Assembly: GCF_010093535.1 (NCBI RefSeq)
Contig: NW_022985196.1
Location: 124,001 to 188,000 of the forward strand
From: Lindgomyces ingoldianus
Taxonomy: Eukaryota; Ascomycota; Dothideomycetes; Pleosporales; Lindgomycetaceae
DNA length: 64,000 bases
Reading direction: 5' to 3'
The stretch's first letter is position 1. Each line of letters opens with the position of its first letter. Below are positions 42,546 to 53,933 of the stretch, in pieces. Made by a program: the position numbers and the translations under genes. The notes beneath the pieces are model-generated. The model was not told where the DNA came from, did no database searches, and saw nothing but the letters and a program-made list of their open reading frames with translations.

Positions 42546-43834
42546 TCACGAGCTGTACTGCAGCTCGACACCAACTGTTCGGAATATCTGCTCTCTCCTC
42601 TTCAGGTCGAGGCTGGCGCCAAGCGTAAACAACAGCTCTTTAATCCTACCCTCCCACAGCAGGCCAATCCGCCAGTCCTGGTCGACGCGTGCCTTGAGAA
42701 TGCCCGAGACGTCGTCGTCTGGTGCAACAGTGGGCCGCTTCCAATCTGGTCGCAACCTCTTGACCGCCCATTCTACATCGGTGTTGCGGCGGCGTCGCCA
42801 CAGTTCGCAACCGAGCTGCAACTCGCTTTCGTATGAATAGAAGTTGAAGTCGAAGCGGGAGCAGAGAGCCAAGTTCGGGCCCGCCTTGACGGCGTACGTC
42901 GAGGAGAGGTTTCCCATTAGAGGATTCAGCGTCAGCGTCATTGTATACGGAAAGCCCGTGTGATTAGGCAATGTCGTGAATCGTAAGCCGGTGCTGATTC
43001 CTCCGCTCTTGTTCAGCAATCCATAGTAAAGCTCTGCGCCGGCGCTGAACCGGCCTTGCACAGGCTCGGTAATCTCGTGGGCGGCTACGGGTGATGTTGA
43101 GCCGACTCTGGGGTCGGGTCCGAAATTGTACAGGCCTCGGACGCCCATCAAGGCGGAATCAGTGCTGTACATGTACTCAGTGCTATATTTGCCAACATCG
43201 TTCTGCAGCAGGGCGAGAATCGTGCCTCCATTGTTGAGCGTGGAGTCGCTAACAGCAGATATCTTGAGTTGCCGGGTAGGCGAGAGGCGCCTGAGATACA
43301 GTGCTTCCAACGTAGACCGCGGCAAGAATATGCGCCCATACAGGAGTGTATCTGCAGGCCTGTTAGCTGACATGGGCGGTTGGGCAGCATGGCAGCTCAC
43401 CTCTGCGGTCTATCCGCTTGCCGCAGTGCCAGACTTCCCACCACCAAGCCTCATCTGGCCTTCTCAGCTCCTGCAAGTGCCTGTACCCTCTAATAACATG
43501 GTGGAGATCGAGGTCGGCGCTCTTGAACGGCCGGAGCAGCGGCAGTGAAGAGTAGAGGTAGGAGACAGAGCCGTCGACGACGCCCACACTTCCAATGGTA
43601 TATGAGGTAGCAAAGTTAGGCGCAGCAAGAGAAGATATCTGCAATCGCAGCCCTCTCGGAGTCCGGAAGTCGAGCAAAGCTCATCAGACTCTTAGCATGA
43701 AGCTGCTGGACACGATGGGAAAGCGGTGCAATCATACCTTTTGCCGTCGCGTTCAAGGCGCCATACGAATTATCGAGATTCCAATGCGAAGCCTCATAAA
43801 AGGCATTTTGCACATGGTCCATAAAATCCAACAT
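42546..43834 (-). CDS. MDM10: Mitochondrial distribution and morphology protein 10 (ERMES / SAM subunit)
   Basis: Mdm10 is a beta-barrel protein of the mitochondrial outer membrane. It anchors the ER-mitochondria encounter structure and also works with the SAM complex in assembling Tom40. Exons are 43834-43738, 43679-43401 and 43351-42546, with introns GTATG...ATGAG (58 bp) and GTGAG...TGCAG (49 bp), giving 393 residues. It starts [12 protein letters not shown], as the family does. The joints read NATAKALLDF and [16 protein letters not shown], and the protein then has the conserved [29 protein letters not shown] and the C-terminal GVELQYSS. The ending on hydrophobic/aromatic residues fits a beta-signal. 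It is divergent from MRT4 across 207 bp. No defects are seen. Confidence 0.95.
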
Positions 43835-44041
43835 GACTTCGACTCAGCCCCACCATCCTGATGTGATGGTGGGAGGCAGGACAAGAATGGTGGTGTTGAG
43901 GCAGCCTCCGAGTGCTCTAACCACAGCTGCCAAGACCGACCACTCGCGAAAAATTCCCCGCAACCCGTCCTTTTTCACGACCAGTTCAACTGGGCCTGAA
44001 CTGTTCCTCAAGTCAGTCCAATTCACCACCACGCAAAAAAA
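43835..44041. promoter_or_regulatory. Shared 207-bp divergent promoter of MDM10 and MRT4
   Basis: The start codons of MDM10 (minus) and MRT4 (plus) are 207 bp apart, so both promoters and leaders must lie in this interval. An A-run directly precedes the MRT4 ATG (44034-44042). No TATA box is obvious. Co-regulation is possible but not shown by the sequence. Confidence 0.6.
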
Positions 44042-44816
44042 ATGCCTAAGTCGAAGCGCGCCAGGGTGGTCCATTTGTCCAAGACGGATAAGAAGGGCAA
44101 GGAACTGTCGCAGAAGCTGTTCGCCAATGTGCAGGAAGCCGCGGACAAGTTCTCGTACATTTTCGTCTTTGCGGTGGAGAACATGCGGAACACTTACTTG
44201 AAAGAAGTACGGGCGGAATTCGCATCAGACAGCCGGTACGGTTCCCTATCCCCTCCTCTGTTTACCTTTCCCCCAAGATACTGATATATATTTATATAGC
44301 ATATTCTTTGGCAAGACTAAAGTCATGGCGAAAGCCCTCGGCCTTACCCCCGCCGACGAACATCTCCCAAACCTCTCCACCCTCTCTGCTCACCTTAACG
44401 GCAATGTCGGCCTCTTCTTCACAAACGGCTCCCCTGCCTCCATCCTCGAGTACTTCTCCTCCTACGCCAAAACCGACTTCGCGCGCGCCGGCATCCCCGC
44501 TACGCAAACCTTCACTATTCCCTCCGGCGTCGTGTACTCGCGCGGCGGCGAGCTTCCTCCCGACGACGATGTCCCGCTTCCGCACAGCCTGGAAGTGACG
44601 GTCAGGAAATGGGGGATGCCGACGAAATTAGTCAAGGGGAAGGTGGTGCTGGATGGAGATTATACGGTTTGCAGGGAGGGGGAGGTGTTGAATAGCCACC
44701 AGACGGCGCTGTTGAAGTTGTTTGGTGTGGCAATGGCGGATTTCAAGATTGAGATGAAGGCGTATTATTCTGCGGCTACGGAGACTGTGACGGAGGTGGA
44801 TGCTATGGAGGAGTAA
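44042..44816 (+). CDS. MRT4: Ribosome assembly factor Mrt4 (P0-like, 60S biogenesis)
   Basis: Mrt4 is a nucleolar paralogue of ribosomal stalk protein P0. It occupies the P0 site on pre-60S particles and is later exchanged for P0. Two exons, 44042-44235 and 44300-44816, are joined by a 64-bp intron (GTACG...TATAG), which makes DSRIFFGKTKVMAKAL across the joint; the product is 236 residues. The N-terminus MPKSKRARVVHLSKTDKKGKE is the basic start of the family. The L10/P0 core follows (YIFVFAVENMRN, FFGKTKVM, LNGNVGLFFTN), then the Mrt4-type insertion with IPSGVVYSRGGELPPDDDVPLP. The acidic stalk tail of P0 is lacking, as expected of Mrt4. Length and motifs are complete. Confidence 0.95.
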
Positions 44817-45700
44817 GGCTGGAGGTAGAGGGGAGGGTAGGCATTATGATGGCGTTTTGGCGGCGTTAGGAAGGGGGCGGGAAAATAGAGCGTCTTGTTT
44901 TTAGGATGTTCATGGCTGGGCGGTCTAATATACCCTGCTTCACGTCAAGTAGTATTTTTGACCCCATGAGACCATGTGATAGCATCCGATTCAACACAGA
45001 ATTCTGCATCTTGTTATCGCTCTCCTTGATTCCAGCACCAGGCTAGACCAGTCAGAATTTCCTAGCCAGTCTTCCACGGTAAGAGCCAACATACTGAATA
45101 TATCGAACAACCCATCTGCATGGTGACCCTTCCACAGAACAAAATACAATATAATAGAGGATAGTAATCAGCATCCTAACGCCCATCCCAATGCTCTCGA
45201 GGGGTTCAATCATCCCAATCATCTCTATCAATATTGGGTAGCAGGCTCCGTAGCCCAAACTCGCAGTTCGCTCTTGCCGCTTCTTCCAAAAAGAGGCATA
45301 ACATGGCGATCCTGGATGCCATTGCATTGTCAAGGGGTAGGGGACGTCTCGTACCGCCCAAGAAATTTGATAACATATTATTAGCACAGCCGCTACGGAC
45401 GAAGCCTTCGTCGAGTGTCTGGCAGATGGAGTCATTGCAAGTGGCAAAAGGCCAACGTCTTACTATGCATAGCAGCAGAATAATATATCGTCGCATAAAA
45501 TGCACGCGCGACAGGGGCTACGGGGCATGCTAGCGACATTGTGGATATCCCTTGTTATTATTTGAGCGTCGCTATGTCGTCGGTTGCCTCTCCATTATAC
45601 AGATAGGTCGAAAGATCCAGCCTCAACCTTTAGGTGAGTATGCGCGAGCAGCATTTCCCGTTGACTCTTTTACAAGCACGCTCTACTCACCCCTCATCGC
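44817..45700. other. Convergent intergenic region, MRT4 to membrane-protein gene
   Basis: This is the 3' side of both neighbours. Frames at 45052-45447 and 45206-45505 (minus) and 45234-45533 (plus) overlap each other and lack coding signatures. Nothing else is recognised. Confidence 0.4.
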
Positions 45701-47443
45701 CTACAAATGCGGGAAAACCTGACTCCAACTCGGGGTATCATAAACCCTCACAGGCACCTCTCTTATACTCACAAAAGCCTCGACTACCAAAAACATCCTA
45801 CTCGCTACATAACTAACTCCACAAACCGTGCACAGTCCCACCACCAGCCCAGTCCAAAATGGCCCGAGCCTCCGCTCATTAAATGCATTCCAAAACTGAT
45901 CAATAGCTGGTAGCAAATGCGCGAGCAGATTCGTCATCAGCCACCATGCCGCGCAAAACGTCACCCAGACGGAGGATAATCGCCAGAGAAGTTTTTCGAC
46001 AGCAGAAGGGAAGAAGTAGTCCCACGCGGACACGTGTATGGCGCCATAGGCCATGGATGCGCCCCAGAGAACCATGCCCATTATTTGGGACTGCGTGCGG
46101 CGGAGGAGGCCTGCGCTAGGCCAGTCTAGGGAGGAGTGTTGGACGAGTTCAGTGGCGTAAGGGAGGTAGTAAGGGGGAAAGGGATTGGCGGTGGATTTAG
46201 GGTGGTAGGGCTGGAATTTTGAACGAAGGGCGGGATACATGGATACGGCTTCTTCGGCTAGTCTAAGGCGGAGGGAATGCGTTGAAGATGAAGATGGGGG
46301 AGATTCAGTGTCGAGGGATAGATCCGAGGTTAGGGTTCCGGGACGGCGGGCAAAACGGCCTTTTGGGGAGCGAGTGATGGGAAGTGTGGTGTCTGTTTCG
46401 GAGCGATGGATAGGTGCGATGTCGTCGGAGCTAGTCTCTGTTTCTGGCTCTTCGAAGTATGCTAGCAGCCTCAATTCTGGTTTGGGATGTAAGAATCGAC
46501 CTAATGTGCCTCGAGGCGGTTGGCCACTGATTCGGCTGGCTGAGTACATGTACGCTGCGAGAGGCCAAACCCAGTCGCCACGCAAGAGTGTAGGATACTC
46601 GACATGACGGGGCTTATACCACCAGAGAACGTACATGAGTATGGCGCAAACAACATGAGCCACGGTGTGTACTTCGAGCAATGTCGTCGGGAGGTCAAAA
46701 GCTCGTCGGCTGATGACCTGCACGACCATCCACCCAGCCTGGACGCACACCAGGAATTTGGCCAGCGAGTCGGTTTTGTTCTTGTCCTTGATGTCGTCCA
46801 TGGAGAGATCAGGGAGATGGCCAACTTGCGCCAGCAACGCCACTCCCTTCGCCGTTAACGTGAGGCGTTTAGCATCCCCAAACAGACTCGCATATTCCGA
46901 ATCAGTGTCTTCCAGATCAATCGCAAAGCCACCCATAGTAGCATAAAACCCATGAGTCATGGTCCATGGATATCTCCCCGCGCTTCGACTGGGAATCTCG
47001 GATTCGGAAACTGACATCCCCTTCTCCATCCCTGTTGAAGTCCTCGATACACCGCCACCATTTGCAGTAGGCTTTCGTGATATCCCTTCAATTTCTTGAT
47101 TCCCCATTGTTCTCTTCACTTCATCACTTAACTCCCTTGCAGACGCCCATTGTCTCCACGCCGTGTAGAGAACTAGCTCAGGTCCGAAGAGGCCGATAAT
47201 GCACCATTTAACCTCTCTCCATAGTGACCCGAGGAATCGCTCTCGTTTAGGTGGCACGTTTAGATGGACAGCTGAGTATACGCAGAGACCAAGTGTTGCG
47301 AGACAGCTTATAATTAGAGAAGTCGTGTCGCGTGAATTGTCTTCTTTAACGAAGCCAACTGTTTCGACGTGTTCCACGGTGGCAGATGTGAATTTAACAA
47401 GGAGTGGAAACAGAGCGTAAAGGAGTAGCAAGCGTGAATCCAT
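45701..47443 (-). CDS. Multi-pass membrane protein of unknown function, 580 aa
   Basis: A single open frame from ATG 47443 codes for a protein with a hydrophobic N-terminus (LLLLYALFPLLVKF) and about eight further membrane segments. They include TTSLIISCLATLGLCVYSAV near residue 40, FLVCVQAGWMVVQVI near 235, VAHVVCAILMYVLWWY near 265 and three in the last 140 residues. A hydrophilic stretch of about 110 residues, Ser/Thr-rich, separates the two membrane halves. The pattern NSRDTTSLIISCLAT...HLNVP, then HGFYATMGGF, belongs to a large uncharacterised family of integral membrane proteins in filamentous fungi. No catalytic or transport motif is visible. It is divergent from the PAQR gene across about 670 bp. 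Confidence 0.85.
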   Translation of the reverse strand: MDSRLLLLYALFPLLVKFTSATVEHVETVGFVKEDNSRDTTSLIISCLATLGLCVYSAVHLNVPPKRERFLGSLWREVKWCIIGLFGPELVLYTAWRQWASARELSDEVKRTMGNQEIEGISRKPTANGGGVSRTSTGMEKGMSVSESEIPSRSAGRYPWTMTHGFYATMGGFAIDLEDTDSEYASLFGDAKRLTLTAKGVALLAQVGHLPDLSMDDIKDKNKTDSLAKFLVCVQAGWMVVQVISRRAFDLPTTLLEVHTVAHVVCAILMYVLWWYKPRHVEYPTLLRGDWVWPLAAYMYSASRISGQPPRGTLGRFLHPKPELRLLAYFEEPETETSSDDIAPIHRSETDTTLPITRSPKGRFARRPGTLTSDLSLDTESPPSSSSTHSLRLRLAEEAVSMYPALRSKFQPYHPKSTANPFPPYYLPYATELVQHSSLDWPSAGLLRRTQSQIMGMVLWGASMAYGAIHVSAWDYFFPSAVEKLLWRLSSVWVTFCAAWWLMTNLLAHLLPAIDQFWNAFNERRLGPFWTGLVVGLCTVCGVSYVASRMFLVVEAFVSIREVPVRVYDTPSWSQVFPHL

Positions 47444-48115
47444 TTGTGAACGAAGAAACGAACGAAAGAAAAAGAGTTTTAGATTAAAGAAACATCAGAA
47501 GGACGCAATAAGACAATATAAGAAGAGCGAAGACACCGCTGCAGGATTCTCCTGTGGCGATTTAATGTAGCTAGAAATGGTAAAGGTCAGAAGGATTCGA
47601 TAACTTTTGCGCTTTTCGATTGACGTCGAGGCCTCTCAGGTACAATATGCAAAAGCAGTTGCATGAGTAACAACTTAAGTACTACTCAAACCCAATCATA
47701 TCTGGACCCTATGTCGAGAGCTAAATCCTTCGGCAAGGGTTTCCGAACCCGAAACGTATCGTGCTTGACTATGCCTGGGAAGCAACATGGGGGCGAAATC
47801 CCACGAGATCTGTGGGTGGCAGCACCCCAGTCGTGGAAGCCCAATTTCCAAAAGCAGAGTCTCTAAAAGACATTGGAAGAGGTGGCGTAAAGGCATTGCA
47901 CGTGGATTGAGGTTGAATGAACAGCCTAGTCGCGTATAGGTAGGAAGTTCCTCGGTCGACTGGACAAGGTCCGTGTTGCGACTTTCCTGTTTTCGAATTA
48001 GTTACATTCACACCGAACTCCGACTGTTCAAATATCCACCCTCTCGTATAAATGGTCTGTCAGTCCAGTTTACCGCAAACCTCATAACACGTCAAAGACT
48101 ACCTGAGAATTTAAA
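47444..48115. other. Divergent intergenic region, membrane-protein gene and PAQR gene
   Basis: This 672-bp interval must hold the promoters of both flanking genes. Open stretches at 47696-48011 on both strands overlap and are not called. No specific element is identified. Confidence 0.45.
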
Positions 48116-49511
48116 ATGGGTGAAATTCGCTCGCGAAGGCCTGGCTTCGCGTCCAAATTAGAAAAGCCAGTGAGTAACCCCATCCCATAAATCGAACATA
48201 ACATTAACATTGGAAGGATTCCCCCCCTCTTCTAAAACAGGTGGACAGGCAGCTACTGAGATGGGATGAAATACGTAAGTAATCGAGAATTCATGCCATG
48301 ATCTTAATTTGATTATTGATCAACAACTCTTCCAGCGGCCTGGTACCAGTACGTGCCGTGAACCTAGATCGAATTTCTAGATGATTTAAGCGCTACAGAG
48401 ATAACGAGTATATTCAATCCGGATACAGGTGTGTGAAATAGATCCTCAAAGCGAGTACGTAATGCTTACACTATTCACCTTATGTAGAGCGATCTCAAGC
48501 TCATACAAGCGATCAATTGGCAGCATGCTCCAAATCCACAACGAAACAGGTAACGCCCCTTCTCTACCTCTCAGCCTATTAGTACACTGTGCTTACCTCT
48601 ACCAGTGAATATCTTCTCCCACCTAATCGGCTCTGTCCTCTTCTTCACGCTTCCAGTACCCGTATACTACATCCTCCAACCCCGATACAGCACTGCCTCA
48701 ACCGCCGACCTCATTGTATTTTCCACATTCTTCTTCGGAGTGGCAATATGTTTTCTCCTATCTGCTACGTAAGACAGCTAGACCCCTATTTGACTTCCAT
48801 CAAGCAAAGCAAACTGACGCAGTTTACCAGCTTCCACATCTTCAACAACCACAGCGAACGAATCCACATCGTCGGAAACCAGCTCGACTACGTACGGTCC
48901 CTCTCACCCCAATCCAACCCATTTACTAGCCCCTCTAACCCTTCCTAGCTCGGCATCGTAATCCTAATGTGGGGCTCCACAATCCCATGCATCTACTATG
49001 GATTTTTCTGCAACCCCTCCCACCAACTAATATACTACACGCTTGTCTCCGCCCTCGCCCTCCTATGCACCTACGCCACTCTCAGCCCAGTATTCCGCAA
49101 ACCGAAATACCGGCCTTGGCGCACGCTCATGTACAGCGGTCTGGGCCTCAGCTTCATCATTCCGATTGTGCATGGCTTAGTAGAATATGGGTGGGAAGTG
49201 CAAGTTTGGCGGATGAGTTTGGATTGGATGGGGTTAATGACGGGGTTGAATTTGGGAGGCGGGATGGTGTATGCGATGAGGGTAAAATCCTTTTCCTTCC
49301 GATACTGTTTTATATTTACGTAAGGTATAAGCTGACAAAAGGGGAATAGATACCAGAGAAGTGGTACCCGAAGCGTTTTGATATATGGGGCGCAAGTCAC
49401 CAGATTATGCATTGTTTGGTGGTTTGTGCGGGGGTTGCGCATTTGCTGGGGTTACTGAGGGCTTTTGATCATTTGCATGGGCAGGAGGGTGTTTGTGGGA
49501 CGGGAGACTAG
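48116..49511 (+). CDS. PAQR / haemolysin III-like seven-transmembrane protein (Izh family)
   Basis: This is a progestin/adipoQ-receptor family membrane protein; fungal members (Izh) affect zinc and lipid homeostasis and carry hydrolase-like metal-binding residues. Nine short exons give 303 residues: 48116-48169, 48241-48274, 48336-48348, 48399-48428, 48488-48549, 48606-48768, 48831-48891, 48949-49281 and 49350-49511. All eight introns are GT-AG and 50-71 bp. Joined, the N-terminus reads MGEIRSRRPGFASKLEKPVD, then WDEIPAWYQDNEYIQSGYR. The family metal motifs are intact: Glu63-Asn66-His70 (HNETVNIFSH), Ser117-His121 (SATFH) and His267-His271 (HQIMH). Seven hydrophobic segments follow. The single-frame open stretches seen here are exon fragments. 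Exon 3 is only 13 nt, easily missed by automatic annotation. Confidence 0.92.
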
Positions 49512-50219
49512 CCTCAGAGTCTTCAAGGTCACAGCATTACTTGAGTTAAGGGATAGACATAGTCAAGTTCAATTCAGTTCAGTTCAATTCAATGAACATT
49601 CGACAAATGAAATGTCCAGCATCTGCTGACTGATACAGGTAGACCGCGAGGTAGCATACATGCAACAGGGACAAGTAAGAAAAAGGTAGATAAATTGAAA
49701 GGAAACAAAGAAAGAACCTCCAGGTGTAAACCTCTAGATCTACTCAACACGGAGTGGATGACCTTAGCCATTGAAGGAAAGATCTACCAAGGAATACGAT
49801 GGACCGCCCTCGCCCATATCTTTCTCAGATCAGGGATGAGAAAGAGACTCTCCGATTGTTGGAGAGTAAAAACAAAGTATCGTGTGCACAACACAAGTTG
49901 TGTCAATTCAAATTGCAAACACTGCAAGGCTTCCAAAACTTGCGGCAGTGTCCTCACAAAAGCGAGTTGATGCTCGTTTATGTGACATCAAGCCCTTATA
50001 TTCGAAGAGTATGGGTGCTCGGCTGGGCCTGGGTGAATGCGAACGAGTTATAGCTCCTGCCAGTCGTTCAGCTTGGGAGTGAAGGGGGTCGGGCGATGGA
50101 GGTTACGGTCGTGTCGCCTTGAGGTCCAGGTGCGCAACTCTAGGTCGATAACAGCAGAACTCGAAGCATATTCACTTTTTCTGCTCATTTGTCGGCTCTT
50201 TAGGTGGCGTCCAACCGGG
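49512..50219. other. Convergent intergenic region, PAQR gene to adenosine deaminase
   Basis: This is the 3' side of both genes. A short degenerate array of TTCAA/TTCAG units lies at about 49565-49592. Open stretches at 49695-50082 (plus) show no domain. Confidence 0.4.
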
Positions 50220-52339
50220 TTAATACGCTGACATCAGTCTCGCCAACTGCGCCTTTACATCTTCACCCTCAACGAACAATTTACCATACTTGTCCACAAC
50301 TCCCTCACAGAACTTTTCCCAATCCTTCTCAAAGATCTTGTACGCTTCCTTCTTCTGCTCCTCAGAAAGACAGCTATACTCCAGGCTCCACCTCGCAAGC
50401 TGTTTCCAGCTATGGATCGAAATCGCCGGCGCTCCAACCATGATCTGGTAGAATTCGTGAGACATCGAATTACTTCCCGACAAGCCCCTAAGTCAGCATT
50501 TTAACAAGTCGCGCGCTCAAGGGGAGGGAAAGAGAAGAGGAAATAGTCACCTGAACAGAGAAGGGTTGTCACTATTAATCGTGCACGGGATGCCGGCGGC
50601 TAGAAGCTCGGGGTACGGATGCTCTTTGATGTTTCGGCATAGATGAAGAAGTTCGTTGGAGATCGGGCAAAGCTCGATGCAGATTCCGGGCTCGGAGTTA
50701 GATTTTCGTTTGAACTTGTCAATAAGCTGGGGATGTTTTAATAGCGAGAAGCCGTGCCCTATGCGCTTGGACTTAAGGAGTACGGCGTCGTACAAATTAG
50801 ACTTGCCTGGGTCCTTTGATCCTCCGGTGTCTAGTAAGGTCTCGCCGGCGTGGAAAAGGAAGGGGATATCGAGATCTTTCGCTTTACAGGTTTCTTCGAG
50901 GGCGACTAGCTCTTCGTAATAGTGTCCAATGTGATTCGGTCGGTCTTCTGCCCCTACCAGGTCAAATCCTAGGGAATATTAGGCGCGGCAGTGGAGGATA
51001 GCTTAACCAGGAAGACTTACCACATATGAGGTCTTCAAATTTCTCCTTTAACTTGATGCAGTCCTCTATCTCGGTTTGCATCCTTTCTTTACCTATTGAT
51101 CGTGGAGTGCAATAGATGATCTTGAGGCCGAAGGGGAAACGATCCAGCTTTCCTTCGCTTTTGAGCTGAGCCTTTTTCTCCTTGAGGCATTCTACAATCA
51201 ACTCCATTTGTGCCTCTAGTTTTAGTGCTTCTTTCCCGTCATCCTTTGGGAGGTCTTTATCCATTAACATAGGGCGGAGCTCCGCATACATGACATGCTC
51301 TTCGATCATGCGGTCGATCGCAGTACTGATATACCATCTATAGACCTTTTCATAACCGATGAGGCCTTTGAAGTTACGGGTCGCTTGGTTGAAACGCGCC
51401 CAGACCCTGTGAGGACAGTCAGTACTGTTCGATTGCAAGAAATGTCAAAAAGCGCACTTACCCATTCACGGTCTGCTTCATACCATATGCCTCTTCCTCG
51501 CTGATCACCATTTTCCCCCTAATCCAATTCTCAGCCTCATCCAGAGAAACTTCACCCTGCTCCGAGCTGTTTGGAAGAGGCCCGTTTTTGTCGAGGCTAT
51601 TAGCCTGTTCCTGCCTGTATTGATTAGAGAATTCCTGTTTCACGAATTCCTCGCGGAATTCGGACCACCGCATCCATTTTAACATTGGCTTTTTTTCCAC
51701 TGGGTCTTCGACGATGTCCTTATAATTTGGTGAGAAGATATTATAGGATGGGGTATCCTCACGACATATTTTGAAGACCATCTCGGTTTTGTCAAGGTCG
51801 TCCTGCGTAAGCAATGACTGAAGGCTACGGATGAACATGTTTGGCATCGACCTGGCCTCTTCCAGTAATCGCCCAGGATTGAGTTCGGCGTTGAAGTGGA
51901 GATGCAAGAGTGCCCCCTTTGGCACATCCTTCGCGATCTCGAATATCTTGCTGCTTCCTTCAATGCGGGATTTATTTGTGAGAAACTGTCCGCCCATGTC
52001 CAACGTTTTTGGTCCTGGAATAGCCTCTGATGGAATATTTCCAAAGAGCACATCTCGCTCAAACTCTCTCAGCTTCCAGATGATCTGGCCAGCTTTGATC
52101 TCAGCCTCAGATGCCGATTGTCTGGCTGGCAGATCCCAGGAGGTGGCCTCTTCGTCTTGCAAAAGTTGCTGACGGTTTTCCGCATACCTTGCATGAGCCT
52201 CTTTATTCTTCAAGATTGCTTGAAAGAGCTCGACGGATGTCTTCCGAGCGGTTTTCATCTTTAATGATGATCGCGTCACTGGCATCGGACTCCTTGAAGT
52301 CCGTTTTCTCTTCTTGTCCTTATAGTCAGTAAGGGACAT
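50220..52339 (-). CDS. Adenosine deaminase, ADGF/CECR1-like family
   Basis: This is a zinc hydrolase predicted to convert (deoxy)adenosine to (deoxy)inosine. Four exons, 52339-51462, 51406-51021, 50968-50551 and 50487-50220, are joined by introns of 55, 52 and 63 bp (all GT-AG), giving 649 residues. The ATG at 52339 is the first in frame; an upstream GTG codon is not used. The zinc-binding His pair is His146 and His148 in GALLHLHFNAE. The catalytic blocks GAEDRPNHIGHYY, FLFHAGET, SKRIGHGF, CPISNELL and INSDNPSLF are all present, the last completed across intron 3. The family's long N-terminal region before the TIM barrel is present. Oddly, the N-terminus is strongly basic (KDKKRKR), with no signal peptide, although animal ADGF proteins are secreted. 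It is probably an intracellular fungal form. Confidence 0.92.
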
Positions 52340-53933
52340 CACCAGCCTGTTTGGGTCTTCCTCAGGACTGTGTCTGCCACGTACAGATCTGTGTGGAAGT
52401 CAGTGAGGGGCCGGAAATATGCCGCAGCGGGGTGGGTGCTCCTGGCACCAAATCAAAAGGAAATGGAGTAAACAAACAATGATGGTATTAAAAGTCCACA
52501 CTTCGCCAACCACCCTTGCTCGACCTTGTTTGATCCACTCGAATTGTCAGGCTCAGAGTCAATTGGCATACCTATGAAGCTGGTTCGATGGATTTTGTCA
52601 CCAGCTTCTCAAGCCAGGGGCAGATAGTAGAGGGAGGTATGGACGAATATGGTAATTGGAAATGATAGAGCGAGGAAGTGTCACAATATGATATTCCTTT
52701 TCGCAGCCTGTCCCGGAAGGCTGTGGTATCTTGGAAGCGGCTAACAACCGAGGAGGCTGTGTTTCCAGGGTTGGATCCTGACGGTTAAGGAGGCCCCAAT
52801 TCGGTCAGACAAGGAATTATACGGTGGTTTCTGTATTGAAGCGACTTGACGCTAACCAGGAGAGAAAAAGTGTGAAGAGGGTTTGATTGTTGCCGGCCTT
52901 GTTTTGGGCCTAGGGAAGAGTCACGAGGAGTCAGTACTGCCATCTTAGAATGAGTTGGCCATCAAGAGGTCATGCTGCGCCCCTCTGACCGATTGAATAA
53001 AAAGGCTGACTGGCTGGTCGGTCTGGTGCCTAGTAGCAATGACTACGGGAGATTGGAATGGGCTGTTGGAAAGGACCGTGAGGGACATGACTGTAGGGCG
53101 AACAGATGGTTTGCACTTGCCATTAATGACACGGAATATCTCCATCCCTTGATTACTGAAAAGGAAATACACGAGAAAGATTGCGGGTGGATCGCGTGCC
53201 TGAGGCCACAACCTTTAATAAAGCTTCCACATACATCAGTGCACGCTCTTTGCGGGCAGTCAGTCCGTTGAACAAAAGCCCTAACCGACGCGACAACGGA
53301 AAGGTGGCTTTTCGAAGGATTTTATTGACGATGGTGCGGATATGAGGTCGTTGTGCATGCAGCCTGGCGCATGAAGTTGGGAGTATCGGACCGCGATTCG
53401 GAGGACCAAGCAATGACGAAATAAAGCGGTGACAGGACAAGCTCTCGGTTGATGGGGCAAGCGGGCGCAGTCGTCTCGGAGCTACCTGCGACAAAGCTGG
53501 TGCAAAGAATGAGGTTTCGAAGTCAACCCAGGCGGACTTTGACTTTTGAGGCTATGCTACGCTTCGATGCGCCAGGGGGCTGTTGCCTTCCCGACTTCTC
53601 CGGCCTGAGGCATCAACTCTCTACTGTTCGCAGTGAGGCTGAGCATGAGCAAAACGTCCAGTCAAGCCTCGAGCTCTGACCCATGAACGTGCGCAAGGAC
53701 TTTTCTCTTCATCCTATAGTGTCCCTATTTGCCCACCGCCTCCCGTATTTCGTCCTCAATCGTCAAATGTGTGCCTGAGGCTCTCTTATCATCTTATCAT
53801 CTTATATACCCTCGTAGCTGCGCCGACGACTACCTTAGCGCTCCGCTGAACCCATGTCTTCACATCGTACTGCTGAGCTCTAGCTTTGGGTTTTCCCCTG
53901 CGTATTGTTTCCAAATCACCCGTCGACCACATC
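52340..53933. other. 1.6-kb intergenic region
   Basis: This interval lies between two divergent genes (adenosine deaminase, minus; membrane protein, plus) and should contain both promoters. Overlapping opposite-strand frames at 52945-53494 have no recognisable domain. A triple ATCTTATC repeat lies at about 53784-53808. An upstream exon of the gene at 53934 cannot be excluded. Confidence 0.4.
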
